From Streptomyces sp. NBC_00670 (GTDB taxonomy: Bacteria > Actinomycetota > Actinomycetes > Streptomycetales > Streptomycetaceae): a stretch of 64,000 nt of DNA. The DNA is taken from the NCBI RefSeq assembly GCF_036226765.1, contig NZ_CP109017.1:1116001-1180000 (forward strand). The letters run 5' to 3'. Numbering within the stretch: the stretch's first letter is position 1; every line of letters begins with the position of its first letter. Both the position numbers and the translations under genes were made by a program. The notes under the pieces are model-generated. The model made no database searches, was not told the origin of the DNA, and saw only the letters and a list, made by a program, of their open reading frames with translations. Below, piece by piece: positions 1 through 8,444 of this stretch.

Positions 1-289
1 CGGCGTAGGCACACCTCGACTTCGGGGGCCGTCCCGGTTGCGCGGCGCGGTGGACGGCGAGCGGAATGAGATCTTCCGATGCTGGTCCGGGCCTCCTCCC
101 GGCTGTGGACACGGGGAAAAACAAAGGGCGTTCACTCGAACAGCAGAGTGGTGAGTAACAACACAAACCCACGCTTCCGTTGGGATTTTCAGACTTCCGT
201 GGGCGAAGATCCCTTCCTGACAGCCCCCGCCACAAGCGGCGGGGCGGTCCGGGCGGACGCCGAGTCCTGCCGCCGCCCGGATGACCGGT
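1..289. other. Non-coding upstream region, no gene seen
   Basis: I find no convincing gene here. The stretch around 115-200 is AT-richer than its surroundings and probably holds the promoter of the riboswitch-led transcript. A short hairpin, CCCCGCC (225-231) pairing with GGCGGGG (238-244), lies before the riboswitch and could end an upstream transcript or belong to the leader. The first 80 bases could be the tail of a feature outside the window, but no reading frame supports this. Confidence 0.5.
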
Positions 290-455
290 CGACAGGAGTG
301 GATCGGCAGGAGTGGAGGACCCGAGCACGACGGGTCGCCGGGACGGACGCACGGTCCGTGCCGAGCAGCCCTTGGGGTGAAGCCGCGTCAGGCGGCCGGG
401 CAACTTCGCCAGCCCGAATCCGACAGGTCATCCTTCACAGGCGGCTGACGAAGGG
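290..455 (+). promoter_or_regulatory. Cyclic di-AMP (ydaO/yuaA) riboswitch
   Basis: The leader carries the conserved blocks of the ydaO/yuaA aptamer in order: a GGAGGACCCGAGCA-type block near 312-328, TTGGGGTGAAGCCGC near 372-386, and the 3' block GCCCGAATCCGACAGGTCAT followed by a purine-rich helix and GGCTGACGAAGGG just before the start codon. This RNA class binds cyclic di-AMP, and in Streptomyces it commonly precedes cell-wall hydrolase genes, which is the arrangement here. The aptamer ends in the ribosome-binding region, so control may be translational or by premature termination. Boundaries are approximate because I judged them by conserved blocks without folding. Confidence 0.85.
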
Positions 456-461
456 TTGCGC

Positions 462-935
462 ATGACTGCGCTCGATCGTGTCCCGTCGCTGTTGACCCGG
501 GCCGGCACCGCCTCGGCCCTCACCCTCGCCGCCGTGGGCGGCAGCATCGCGGTCCCCGGTGTCGCCTCCCAGGCGTCCGCCGCGACCACGGCGACGAAGG
601 CGCTGCACGTCGCGGCGTCGAAGAAGGGCTCCCCCTACCAGTGGGGCGCCACCGGACCGCACCGGTTCGACTGCTCCGGGCTGACGCTGTACTCGTTCAA
701 GAAGGCGGGCAAGAAGCTGCCCCGGACGGCGGCGGCCCAGTACAACAAGACGCGCCACATCTCGTCGTCCAGCCGCAAGGCGGGCGACCTGGTGTTCTTC
801 CACACGGGCAGCTACGTGTACCACGTGGGCATCTACGCCGGGAAGGGGAAGATCTGGCACGCGCCGAAGACGGGTGACGTCGTACGGCTGCAGAAGCTGT
901 GGACCAAGAGCGTCTGGTACGGCAGGGTGCGCTGA
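462..935 (+). CDS. NlpC/P60 family secreted peptidoglycan endopeptidase
   Basis: The 157-residue protein has an export signal with a cleavage site after ASQASA (residue 40), followed by a complete NlpC/P60 domain. The catalytic Cys is in FDCSG (C71) and the two His are in YHVGIYAG (H121) and WHAP (H133). The family are cysteine peptidases that cleave stem peptides of peptidoglycan, so the product should act outside the membrane. The ATG at 462 is chosen because GAAGGG ends six bases upstream; an in-frame TTG at 456 would sit on that site. The c-di-AMP riboswitch directly upstream links expression to cell-wall or osmotic status. The export signal has no lipobox. Confidence 0.93.
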   Translation: MTALDRVPSLLTRAGTASALTLAAVGGSIAVPGVASQASAATTATKALHVAASKKGSPYQWGATGPHRFDCSGLTLYSFKKAGKKLPRTAAAQYNKTRHISSSSRKAGDLVFFHTGSYVYHVGIYAGKGKIWHAPKTGDVVRLQKLWTKSVWYGRVR

Positions 936-939
936 CCGG

Positions 940-984
940 CCGGCGGGGCACGGGCGCGTCGGCCCCGTACCCGTGCCCCGCCGG
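940..984 (+). terminator. Intrinsic terminator hairpin
   Basis: A perfect 15-bp stem pairs CCGGCGGGGCACGGG (940-954) with its reverse complement (970-984) around a 15-nt loop. It begins four bases after the stop codon of the NlpC/P60 gene. There is no U-tract, which is usual for Streptomyces terminators. Confidence 0.8.
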
Positions 985-1028
985 TCGCTCGGGGGCGTGA
1001 CCGGCGGCGGAACGGTTATCTGTTCCTC

Positions 1029-1580
1029 ATGGCCGACCGTCCGCATCACGAGCAACGCAACGAGACCCCGCTGGAACGCGCCGACCGCAACTTCGCCGAG
1101 TTGCTGCAGGAGGTGCGCGTCACCCAGGCGGGCGTGCAGATCCTGTTCGCCTTCCTGCTGACGCTGGCCTTCACCCAGCGTTTCCCGCACATCGACACGT
1201 TCCAGCGCACGACGTACGTCGTCACGCTGCTCCTGGCGATGCTGGCCGCCGTGCTGTTCACGGCGCCGGCGGCGCTGCACCGCTCGCTGTTCCAGCAGAA
1301 CGCCAAGCCGGTGATCGTGCAGGTCTCCTCACGGCTGGCCTCGGCGGGCCTGGCGGTGCTGATGCTGGCGTTCACCGGCTCGGTGCTGCTGGTGGTGGAC
1401 GTGACCCTGGGCCGGACGGCGGGCATCGCCGCGGGAGCGGGGACCCTGGCGGTGTGCGTCCTGCTGTGGGGCGTCCTGCCGCGGCTGGTCCGCCGTACCG
1501 GCGTCCGCACGGACCAGCCGGTCACGGAGGGCCCCACCGAGACGCCGAGCGATCCCGGGTCCCGGGACTCCGGCGACTGA
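1029..1580 (+). CDS. DUF6328 family membrane protein
   Basis: The 183-residue protein has a hydrophilic N-terminus with the conserved-looking segment NFAELLQEVRVTQAGVQILF, then about four membrane segments (roughly 37-55, 64-84, 108-128 and 134-152) and an acidic disordered tail. This matches the actinobacterial DUF6328 family, whose function is unknown. It stands alone after the terminator of the hydrolase gene and converges with the anti-sigma-type ATPase gene 12 bp away. No catalytic or transport motif is visible. Confidence 0.8.
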   Translation: MADRPHHEQRNETPLERADRNFAELLQEVRVTQAGVQILFAFLLTLAFTQRFPHIDTFQRTTYVVTLLLAMLAAVLFTAPAALHRSLFQQNAKPVIVQVSSRLASAGLAVLMLAFTGSVLLVVDVTLGRTAGIAAGAGTLAVCVLLWGVLPRLVRRTGVRTDQPVTEGPTETPSDPGSRDSGD

Positions 1581-1592
1581 GGAGCCGCTCCT

Positions 1593-2033
1593 TCACGGGT
1601 CCGGCTGGGCCGCGGACACCTTCCAGGGCAGTTCGATCTCGATCGTCTTCCCGCCCTCCCGGGTGGGCCGCACGCTGAGCCGGCCGCCGTACTCCGCGGT
1701 CAGACAGCGCACGATGACCAGACCGCGCCCGTTGTCCTGCTGTACGGCCGCCGGCAGCCGTTTCGGGAACCGCGGATGGCTGTCGGTCACCCCGACGCGG
1801 AGCTGCTCGTCCCGGTCGAGGACGAGGTCGACCGTGAAGGTCGGCGACAGCCCGAAGGTGTGCTGCACGGCGTTGGTGGCGAGCTCGGACACGATCAGGC
1901 GCACGGTGTCGGCGGCATCGGCGTCGGGCGGCAGTCCCCAGTCGGTGAGGACGCCCGCCACATATCTTCGGGCCGCGGAGACCGAGGCGGGATCGCTCGG
2001 CAGAGTGACGGATGCTTCCTGGTGGTCTGCCAT
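1593..2033 (-). CDS. Anti-sigma-factor-type HATPase domain protein
   Basis: The 146-residue protein is a single GHKL ATPase domain like RsbW/SpoIIAB-type anti-sigma kinases. The N-box is ELATNAVQH (N54) and the glycine-rich ATP-lid segment is NGRGLVIVR (101-109). Start ATG 2033 is preceded by AAAGGGA; an in-frame ATG at 2090 would add a poorly conserved leader. Proteins of this type sit in abaA/whiJ-like loci in Streptomyces, beside a DUF5753 HTH regulator and a DUF397 protein, as here. No cognate sigma factor or anti-anti-sigma gene is adjacent, so its partner is unknown. Confidence 0.85.
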   Translation of the reverse strand: MADHQEASVTLPSDPASVSAARRYVAGVLTDWGLPPDADAADTVRLIVSELATNAVQHTFGLSPTFTVDLVLDRDEQLRVGVTDSHPRFPKRLPAAVQQDNGRGLVIVRCLTAEYGGRLSVRPTREGGKTIEIELPWKVSAAQPDP

Positions 2034-2160
2034 GGCGACGTCGTCCCTTTCCCACGGGAGGCGGGGTCCGCCACGGAGCGGATGGTTCACGTACGGTCCC
2101 GGCCTTGGTGCTGCGCGTCAGACTGCCACCACCGGCGGGCTCCCTGCTGCCGATCCCCCA

Positions 2161-2176
2161 AGATATGCATATATCT
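2161..2176. promoter_or_regulatory. AT-rich palindrome in divergent regulatory region
   Basis: AGATAT (2161-2166) and ATATCT (2171-2176) form a perfect inverted repeat around GCAT. It is exceptional in a DNA this rich in G+C. It lies between the divergent ATPase and HTH regulator genes, so it is a candidate operator for the HTH-DUF5753 protein; a TATATG hexamer about 40 bases further on could be a -10 element. Confidence 0.4.
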
Positions 2177-2312
2177 GTCGCCCGAAGCGGTGAACTATCC
2201 GACGACCGACCGTATATGGGCGATTGCTCGGTCCATCCTCTACCGTCGCCAACCGGGCCCGCCGTCGCTCACCGTCGCCGCGGTGCGTGGGGCGGACGGA
2301 AGGAGTCGGCCG

Positions 2313-3173
2313 ATGCAGTACGGACCAGCGGTGCGCCGCCGCAAACTCGGCGCGGAGTTACGGGCCCTGCGGGCGCGGGCGGGCCTCACCAGCGGGCAGG
2401 CCGCGGCCCGGGTCGGCTGGCACCAGTCGAAGGTGAGCCGGATCGAGACCGGCTCCAGCGGGGTGAAACCGGCCGATGTACGGCTGCTGCTCGACGCCTA
2501 CGGGGACGTGGACCCCCAGTTGCGCCAGTTGCTGCTGGTGCTCGCGGGCTCGGAGGACGGCGGCGGCCGGCAGAACTGGTGGCACGCCTACCGGGGCGTC
2601 CTGCCGCGCGCGTACCGCGACTTCATCAGCCTGGAGTCGCAGGCCTGCGCCATGCGCACGCTGGAGACGCTGGTGGTGCCGGGGCTGCTGCAGACCCCGG
2701 AATATGCCCGCGCGGTGACGCACGCCGCGGTCGGGCCGCCGGACGACGCGCATCTCGACACGCTGGTGGAAGTGCGCCTGGCGCGGCAGGACGTGCTGCG
2801 CGCGGACCCGCCGCTGCGGATGAGCGCGGTGCTCGACGAGGCGGTGCTGCACCGCGAGGTCGGCGGTCCCGCGGTGATGGAACAGCAGCTCAGACGGCTG
2901 GTGGCGGCCGCCCGGCTGCCCCATGTCCGGCTCCAGGTGCTGCCATTCGCCGCCGGGGCGCACATCGGTGTCACCGGCCCTTTCGTTATCTTCTCATTTC
3001 CGAGCACTTCTGATCTGGACGTGGTTGTTCTCGACCACTTGACGAGTAGCCTCTATCTGGAACGGAAAGAAGAACTCCAGGCCTACGCCGAGGCCTTCAC
3101 CACCTTGCAGAGCAACGCCCTCTCGCCCAAGGACTCGTTGGATCACCTCACCGCGCTCGCCGAACGCGCGTAA
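2313..3173 (+). CDS. XRE-type helix-turn-helix regulator with DUF5753 domain (WhiJ-like)
   Basis: The 286-residue protein has an N-terminal XRE helix-turn-helix (about 14-65; recognition segment VGWHQSKVSRIETG) and a DUF5753 sensor domain filling the remainder. This architecture is that of WhiJ and its many Streptomyces paralogues, which control development and antibiotic production. ATG 2313 follows a GGAAGGAG site. The DUF397 gene starts 11 bp downstream and the divergent ATPase gene lies upstream, completing the usual three-gene arrangement. The ligand of DUF5753 is not known. Confidence 0.92.
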   Translation: MQYGPAVRRRKLGAELRALRARAGLTSGQAAARVGWHQSKVSRIETGSSGVKPADVRLLLDAYGDVDPQLRQLLLVLAGSEDGGGRQNWWHAYRGVLPRAYRDFISLESQACAMRTLETLVVPGLLQTPEYARAVTHAAVGPPDDAHLDTLVEVRLARQDVLRADPPLRMSAVLDEAVLHREVGGPAVMEQQLRRLVAAARLPHVRLQVLPFAAGAHIGVTGPFVIFSFPSTSDLDVVVLDHLTSSLYLERKEELQAYAEAFTTLQSNALSPKDSLDHLTALAERA

Positions 3174-3184
3174 GGAGGAAACCC

Positions 3185-3427
3185 ATGCCCGTTTCCACTT
3201 CCGTCTCCGCGACCTCACGGACCCTGCCCCCCGGCGCGTCCCTGCCCGGGGTGCGGTGGCTGCGCAGCAGCCGCAGTACCGGAATGAACAACTGTGTGGA
3301 GACCGCCTGTCCGGGGCCCGGTCCCTGGGCCGGGCTGGTCGCCGTGCGCGACTCCAAGCGCGTGCCCGGGCCCGCCGTGCTCTTCGGACCCGGCGCCTGG
3401 CAGGACTTCCTGGCCTCGCTGGGCTGA
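3185..3427 (+). CDS. DUF397 domain protein
   Basis: This 80-residue protein carries the DUF397 signature: WLRSSRSTGMNNCVE near the N-terminus, VAVRDSKRVPGPAV in the middle and a WQDFL near the C-terminus. DUF397 proteins are the small partners of WhiJ-like regulators and are thought to modulate them. The start is 11 bp after the regulator stop, with AAGGAGG directly upstream, so the two are co-transcribed and probably translated at matched levels. It converges with bioF, whose stop is 20 bp away. Confidence 0.9.
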   Translation: MPVSTSVSATSRTLPPGASLPGVRWLRSSRSTGMNNCVETACPGPGPWAGLVAVRDSKRVPGPAVLFGPGAWQDFLASLG

Positions 3428-3447
3428 ACGGGCCCCCGGCGGTCCCG

Positions 3448-4575
3448 CTATGGCCGCGTCGCGCGGATCACCTCGACGGCACGGTCGAGTTGGCCGTCCG
3501 TCAGGTCCGCGCGCGCGGTCAGCCGCAGCCTCGAGACACCGTCGGGCACGGACGGCGGGCGGAAGCAGCCGACGGCGAGTCCCGCCGTCCGGCAGTCCTC
3601 CGCCCACCGCACCGCCCGTTCGGGGGACGGCGCCCGTACGGAGACCACGGCTGCGTCCGGCCGTACCGCCTCGAACCCCTCGGCCGTCAGCCGCTCGTAC
3701 AGGGTGAGGGACACCTCGCGTGCCCGGGCCGCACGCCCGGGTTCGCGGCGCAGCAGCCGCAGCGCGGCCAGCGCCGCTCCAACGGCGGCCGGGGCGAGCC
3801 CGGTGTCGAAGATGAACGTCCGGGCCGCGTTGACCAGGTGTGCGATCACCGCCGCCGGTCCCAGGACGACCCCGCCCTGGCTGCCCAGCGACTTCGACAG
3901 GGTTGCCGTCACCACCACGTCCGGTGCCCCCGCCAGCCCCGCCGCGTGCGCGGCACCCCGGCCGCCCTCGCCGAGCACGCCGAGGCCGTGGGCGTCGTCG
4001 AGGACCAGTCCCGCCCCGTACTCCCGTGCCGCCGCCGCCAGTCGACCGAGCGGTGCCGCGTCCCCGTCCACCGAGAACACCGTGTCGGAGACGACGACGG
4101 CCACTCCCCGGTGGGTGCCCAGCGCCTTGCGCACCGCGTCCGGGTCGGCGTGCGCCACGACCTGGGTGGTGCCGCGGGCGAGCCGGCAGCCGTCGATGAG
4201 CGAGGCGTGGTTGCCGGCGTCGGAGACGAGCAGGGAACCGTGCGGCGCGAGCGTGGTGACGGCGGCGAGGTTGGCCGCGTAGCCGGTGGCGAGGACGAGG
4301 GCCGCCTCGAAGCCGCAGAACTCGGCGAGTTCGCGCTCCAGGGTCGTGTGCAGCTCGGTCGTGCCGGTGACGAGCCGGGAACCGGTGGACCCCGCTCCCC
4401 ACACGCGGGCCGCCTCGGCGGCCGAACGGGTGATCTCGGGGTGGCGGGCGAGGCCCAGGTAGTCGTTGCCCGCCAGATCCAGCAGCGGGGAATCCGCGGC
4501 GCGCGGCCGCAGGGTCCGTACCAGACCCGCCCGGCGGCGCGCCCGTGCCTGTTCCTCGATCCACCCGAACGCCAT
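3448..4575 (-). CDS. bioF: 8-amino-7-oxononanoate synthase
   Basis: BioF is a PLP enzyme that condenses pimeloyl-ACP or pimeloyl-CoA with L-alanine to give 8-amino-7-oxononanoate, the first committed step of biotin ring assembly. The 375-residue protein has the alpha-oxoamine synthase fold markers: GNDYLGLA (37-44), [12 protein letters not shown] (118-129), [10 protein letters not shown] (193-202) and the PLP lysine in TATLSKSLG (K228). ATG 4575 follows a strong GGAGGG site. It is transcribed away from bioB-bioA-bioD, with 190 bp of shared control region between. Length is normal for the family. Confidence 0.95.
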   Translation of the reverse strand: MAFGWIEEQARARRRAGLVRTLRPRAADSPLLDLAGNDYLGLARHPEITRSAAEAARVWGAGSTGSRLVTGTTELHTTLERELAEFCGFEAALVLATGYAANLAAVTTLAPHGSLLVSDAGNHASLIDGCRLARGTTQVVAHADPDAVRKALGTHRGVAVVVSDTVFSVDGDAAPLGRLAAAAREYGAGLVLDDAHGLGVLGEGGRGAAHAAGLAGAPDVVVTATLSKSLGSQGGVVLGPAAVIAHLVNAARTFIFDTGLAPAAVGAALAALRLLRREPGRAARAREVSLTLYERLTAEGFEAVRPDAAVVSVRAPSPERAVRWAEDCRTAGLAVGCFRPPSVPDGVSRLRLTARADLTDGQLDRAVEVIRATRP

Positions 4576-4621
4576 GGTCCCTCCGGTGCTTTCGCGGCCA
4601 CGCCTTCGTATCCGCGGGCGG

Positions 4622-4720
4622 TGTGCACGCGCGTTTGTAGGCAGTGCACAGACAGTAGTGCCGACGCGAGCCGCCCAGGGTGTGGCAATACCCACACGTC
4701 GCACGCCCACAGTTGTGCGA
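4622..4720. promoter_or_regulatory. Divergent bioF / bioBAD control region with three inverted repeats
   Basis: Three inverted repeats lie between the divergent biotin genes: TGTGCAC (4622-4628) with GTGCACA (4644-4650); GTGTGG (4680-4685) with CCACAC (4692-4697); and TCGCAC (4699-4704) with GTGCGA (4715-4720). The last sits just upstream of a possible bioB promoter, TTGGCC (4728-4733) and CAGGAT (4752-4757) at 18-bp spacing. That promoter would give a leaderless or nearly leaderless bioB message, and no Shine-Dalgarno sequence is seen. A BioQ/TetR-type repressor is the usual actinobacterial candidate, but the assignment is inferred from position only. Confidence 0.5.
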
Positions 4721-4765
4721 TCCCTCCTTGGCCCGGGCCCCCGTCGTACGCCAGGATCGGGCCCC

Positions 4766-5971
4766 ATGGACCTGCTGAACACGCTGGTGGACAAGGGGCT
4801 TCGGCGCGAGACGCCGACCCGCGAGGAAGCGCTGGCCGTCCTCGCCACTTCCGACGACGACGTGCTCGACGTGGTGGCCGCGGCCGGCCGGGTGCGCCGG
4901 CACTGGTTCGGCCGGCGGGTGAAACTCAACTATCTCGTCAACCTCAAGTCGGGCCTGTGCCCGGAGGACTGCTCGTACTGCTCGCAGCGGCTGGGCTCCG
5001 ACACGGGCATCCTCAAGTACAGCTGGCTCAAGCCGGAGGACGCCTCGAAGGCCGCGGCGGCCGGGCTGGCGGGGGGCGCCAAGCGGGTCTGTCTGGTGGC
5101 CTCCGGGCGCGGGCCGACCGACCGTGACGTGGAGCGGGTCGCCGGCACCATCGCGGCGATCAAGGACCAGCACGAGAACGTCGAGGTGTGCGCCTGCCTC
5201 GGACTGCTCTCCGACGGTCAGGCGGAGCGGCTGCGCGCGGCCGGCGCGGACGCGTACAACCACAACCTCAACACCTCCGAGGCGACGTACGGGGACATCA
5301 CCACCACGCACACCTACGCCGACCGGGTCGACACCGTGCGCAAGGCGCACGCCGCGGGGCTGTCCGCCTGTTCGGGGCTGATCGCGGGGATGGGCGAGAG
5401 CGACGAGGACCTGGTCGACGTCGTCCTCGCGCTGCGCGCGCTCGACCCGGACTCGGTGCCGGTCAACTTCCTGATCCCGGTGGAGGGCACCCCGCTGGCC
5501 GCGGAGTGGAACCTCACCCCGCGGCGCTGTCTGCGGATCCTGGCGATGGTGCGGTTCGTCTGCCCGGACGTGGAGGTGCGCATCGCGGGCGGCCGCGAGG
5601 TGCATCTGCGCACGATGCAGCCGCTCGCCCTGCACCTGGCCAACTCGATCTTCCTCGGCGACTACCTCACCACGGAGGGCCAGGCCGGCCGGGCCGACCT
5701 GGAGATGATCGCGGACGCCGGGTTCGAGGTGGAGGGCGCGGACGAGGTGACGCTGCCGGAGCACCGGGCCGGCGGGGGCGGGGGCGGTTCGTGCGGGGCG
5801 CATGAGGGGGACGGTGGGGCGTGCGGGGTGCACGAGGGTGGTGCGGTGTGCGGGGCGCATGCCGGTGGGGCCGAGCGGGACTCCGTCGGTTCGGGGGCGG
5901 AGGCCGTCCGTACGGATCTCGTCGCCGTACGCCGCCGGGGTGCCGGAACGGATCTCGCCCCCAATGCCTGA
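4766..5971 (+). CDS. bioB: Biotin synthase
   Basis: BioB is the radical-SAM enzyme that inserts sulfur into dethiobiotin. The [4Fe-4S] motif is CPEDCSYC (C65, C69, C72), followed by the conserved YNHNLNTS and [11 protein letters not shown] segments. At 401 residues it is long for BioB: the core ends near residue 334 and is followed by a 67-residue Gly-rich tail with three CGxHxG repeats (C343, C353, C362), which could bind a metal or supply sulfur or iron. Its stop overlaps the bioA start by eight bases, so the two are probably translationally coupled. ATG 4766 is chosen by alignment with family N-termini. Confidence 0.95.
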   Translation: MDLLNTLVDKGLRRETPTREEALAVLATSDDDVLDVVAAAGRVRRHWFGRRVKLNYLVNLKSGLCPEDCSYCSQRLGSDTGILKYSWLKPEDASKAAAAGLAGGAKRVCLVASGRGPTDRDVERVAGTIAAIKDQHENVEVCACLGLLSDGQAERLRAAGADAYNHNLNTSEATYGDITTTHTYADRVDTVRKAHAAGLSACSGLIAGMGESDEDLVDVVLALRALDPDSVPVNFLIPVEGTPLAAEWNLTPRRCLRILAMVRFVCPDVEVRIAGGREVHLRTMQPLALHLANSIFLGDYLTTEGQAGRADLEMIADAGFEVEGADEVTLPEHRAGGGGGGSCGAHEGDGGACGVHEGGAVCGAHAGGAERDSVGSGAEAVRTDLVAVRRRGAGTDLAPNA

Positions 5972-7256
5972 ACCGTCCGGCCCGGGGAGCGTGGCCGAAC
6001 TGCTGGAACTCGACCGGCGGCACGTGTGGCACCCGTACGGCCCGATGCCGGGCCGCGCCGAACCGCTCGTCGTGGAGGCGGCGAGCGGGGTGCGGCTGCG
6101 GCTCGCGGACGGCTCCGGGGAGCTGGTGGACGGGATGTCGTCCTGGTGGTCGGCGATCCACGGCTACAACCACCCGGTGCTCAACGAGGCCGCGCGTGAC
6201 CAGCTCGGCCGGATGAGCCATGTGATGTTCGGCGGGCTCACCCACGAGCCCGCCGTCCGGCTGGCGAAGCTCCTTGTCGACATGTCTCCCGACGGTCTCG
6301 AACATGTCTTCCTCGCCGACTCCGGGTCGGTCTCGGTCGAGGTGGCCGTCAAGATGTGCCTCCAGTACTGGCGTTCACTGGGCCGCCCGGAGAAGCGGCG
6401 GCTGCTGACCTGGCGGGGCGGCTACCACGGCGACACCTGGCACCCGATGTCCGTGTGCGATCCCGAGGGCGGGATGCACGAGCTGTGGCAGGAGGTGCTG
6501 CCGCGCCAGGTGTTCGCCGACGCGCCGCCGGTGCAGTACGAGGAGGCGTACGCGGAGCAGGTGCGCGGCCTCGTCGGGCGGCACGCGCACGAACTGGCCG
6601 CGGTGATCGTCGAGCCGGTGGTGCAGGGGGCGGGCGGGATGCGGTTCCACTCCCCCGCGTATCTGCGGGTCCTGCGGGAGGCGTGCGACGCGCACGACGT
6701 GTTGCTGGTGTGCGACGAGATCGCGACCGGGTTCGGGCGTACGGGGGAGCTGTTCGCCGCGGACCACGCGGCCGTGACGCCCGATGTGATGTGCGTGGGC
6801 AAGGCGCTGACCGGCGGTTATCTGACGCTGGCGGCGACGCTGTGCACGGCGCGGGTGGCCGGGGGCATCTCGCGCGGTGAGGTGCCGGTGCTCGCGCACG
6901 GGCCGACGTTCATGGGCAATCCGCTGGCCGCGGCCGTGGCCTGCGCGTCGATCGGTCTGCTGCTCGGCCAGGACTGGCGGGCGGAGGTCAAGCGGATCGA
7001 GGCGGGGCTGTCGGACGGGCTCGCCCCGGCGCGTGCGCTGCCGGGTGTACGGGACGTACGGGTGCTCGGGGCGATCGGGGTGGTCCAGCTGGACCACGAG
7101 GTGGACATGGCGGCGGCGACGCGGGCGGCGGTGCGCGAGGGCGTGTGGCTGCGGCCGTTCCGCGACCTCGTGTACACGATGCCGCCGTACGTCACGGGGG
7201 ACGAGGATCTGGCACGGATCGGCCGCGCGGTGTGCGCGGCGGCGCGGGAGGCGTGA
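5964..7256 (+). CDS. bioA: Adenosylmethionine-8-amino-7-oxononanoate aminotransferase
   Basis: BioA transfers an amino group from S-adenosylmethionine to 8-amino-7-oxononanoate, making 7,8-diaminononanoate. The 430-residue class-III aminotransferase shows HVWHPYGPM (20-28), [13 protein letters not shown] (59-71), [11 protein letters not shown] (251-261) and the PLP lysine in [10 protein letters not shown] (K280). Its ATG lies inside the last codons of bioB (ATGCCTGA overlap). It ends one base before the bioD start, so the three form a tight operon. Confidence 0.95.
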   Translation: MPEPSGPGSVAELLELDRRHVWHPYGPMPGRAEPLVVEAASGVRLRLADGSGELVDGMSSWWSAIHGYNHPVLNEAARDQLGRMSHVMFGGLTHEPAVRLAKLLVDMSPDGLEHVFLADSGSVSVEVAVKMCLQYWRSLGRPEKRRLLTWRGGYHGDTWHPMSVCDPEGGMHELWQEVLPRQVFADAPPVQYEEAYAEQVRGLVGRHAHELAAVIVEPVVQGAGGMRFHSPAYLRVLREACDAHDVLLVCDEIATGFGRTGELFAADHAAVTPDVMCVGKALTGGYLTLAATLCTARVAGGISRGEVPVLAHGPTFMGNPLAAAVACASIGLLLGQDWRAEVKRIEAGLSDGLAPARALPGVRDVRVLGAIGVVQLDHEVDMAAATRAAVREGVWLRPFRDLVYTMPPYVTGDEDLARIGRAVCAAAREA

Positions 7257-7257
7257 G

Positions 7258-7953
7258 ATGGCGGTTCTGGTGGTTTCGGGGACCGGGACGGAGATCGGCA
7301 AGACGGTGGCCACGGCGGCGGTCGCCGCGGTGGCGGTGGCCGACGGGCGCTCGGTGGCCGTGCTGAAGCCGGCGCAGACGGGGCTGGCGCCCGGGGAGCG
7401 GGGGGACGCGGAGGAGGCGGTACGGCTGTCGGGGGCCGGGGTCTGGCACGAACTCGCGCGCTACCCCGAGCCGCTGGCGCCGGCGACGGCCGCGCGGCGG
7501 GCCGGGCTGCCGGCGGTGCGGCCGGCGGACGTCGCCGAGGCGGCGGAGAAGCTGGCGGCCGAGTACGACCTGGTGCTGGTCGAGGGGGCGGGCGGGCTGC
7601 TGGTCCGCCTCGACGACGAGGGCGGCACGGTGGCGGACGTGGCGTCGCTGCTGTCGGCGCCGGTGCTGGTGGTGGCTTCGGCGGGGCTGGGGACGCTGAA
7701 CGTGACGGAACTGACGACGCGGGAGCTGGGGCGGCGGGGGCTGACGCCCGCCGGCGTCCTGCTCGGCGCGTGGCCGTCCCGGCCGGACCTGGCGGCCCGC
7801 TGCAACGTGACGGACCTCCCGGCGGTGACGGGCGTCCCCCTGGCGGGCGCGATCCCGGCGGGAGCGGGGGGCTTGCCGCCGGGTGCCTTCCAGGCGGGTG
7901 CGCGGGGATGGCTGGCGCCGGCGTTGGGAGGGACGTGGGAGGTGGAGGGGTAG
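7258..7953 (+). CDS. bioD: ATP-dependent dethiobiotin synthetase
   Basis: BioD closes the ureido ring of dethiobiotin from diaminononanoate, CO2 and ATP. The 231-residue protein has the P-loop VSGTGTEIGKTV (6-17), KPAQTG (42-47) and VEGAGGLLVRL, all typical of the family. It starts two bases after bioA stops and has no independent promoter visible. It is the last gene of bioBAD; a repeat-rich non-coding stretch follows. Confidence 0.95.
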   Translation: MAVLVVSGTGTEIGKTVATAAVAAVAVADGRSVAVLKPAQTGLAPGERGDAEEAVRLSGAGVWHELARYPEPLAPATAARRAGLPAVRPADVAEAAEKLAAEYDLVLVEGAGGLLVRLDDEGGTVADVASLLSAPVLVVASAGLGTLNVTELTTRELGRRGLTPAGVLLGAWPSRPDLAARCNVTDLPAVTGVPLAGAIPAGAGGLPPGAFQAGARGWLAPALGGTWEVEG

Positions 7954-7970
7954 GGGCGCCTACGGGGTCG

Positions 7971-8400
7971 CCCTTGGCGGTGGATGCGCGGGCGCGGGCC
8001 CGTCGTGGCTCGTCGCGCAGTTCCCCGCGCCCCTGACGCCCACGGGGGTGCCCCCGGCGGTGGATGCGCGAGTGCGGGCCCGTCGTGGCTGAGCGCGCAG
8101 TTCCCCGCGCCCCTTACGGGGGCGCGCCGGGTGCTTGGCCCGAGCGACCCGCAACCCCACGAGCCGCGCCAGGGGGCGCCCCATAGGGGCGCGAGGAACT
8201 GCGCGACCGGCCACACGCAGCCCGCAGCCGCACAACCACCCCCGGGGGGCAACCCCTCAAACGCCGGGGCCCCGCCCCACCAGGGGCGCGGGGAACTGCG
8301 CGACCAGCCACACACGACCCGCAGCCGCACAACCACCCCCGGGGGCAGCCCGTCAGGCGTGGGGCCCGCGGCCCGGCACGGGCGCGCGGGACTGCGCGTT
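7971..8400. repeat. Nested tandem and inverted repeats sharing the GCGCAGTTCCCCGCGCCCC core
   Basis: This fills the 491-bp gap between bioD and the toxin gene. Two direct units of about 80 bp begin at 7971 and 8051 and carry the core GCGCAGTTCCCCGCGCCCC at 8015-8033 and 8095-8113. They are followed by two to three units of about 96-98 bp in the opposite orientation beginning at 8184, 8282 and 8378, with inverted cores at 8185-8203 (one mismatch), 8283-8301 and 8379-8397 (degenerate). Facing cores could form long cruciforms or act as a bidirectional terminator between the convergent genes. Further copies occur at 13177-13195 and, degenerate, near 17224-17247. No gene is seen here. Confidence 0.8.
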
Positions 8401-8444
8401 CCGGCCGGAGGCGAACCGCACCCGCACACTCACCACGGCGGGCT

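Noticed and set aside
3215..5860. Long minus-strand open frame through bioF/bioB
   Set aside because: The translation is Arg/Pro/Gly-rich shadow of G+C-rich DNA on the opposite frame of bioF, bioB and neighbours, and shows no domain of its own.
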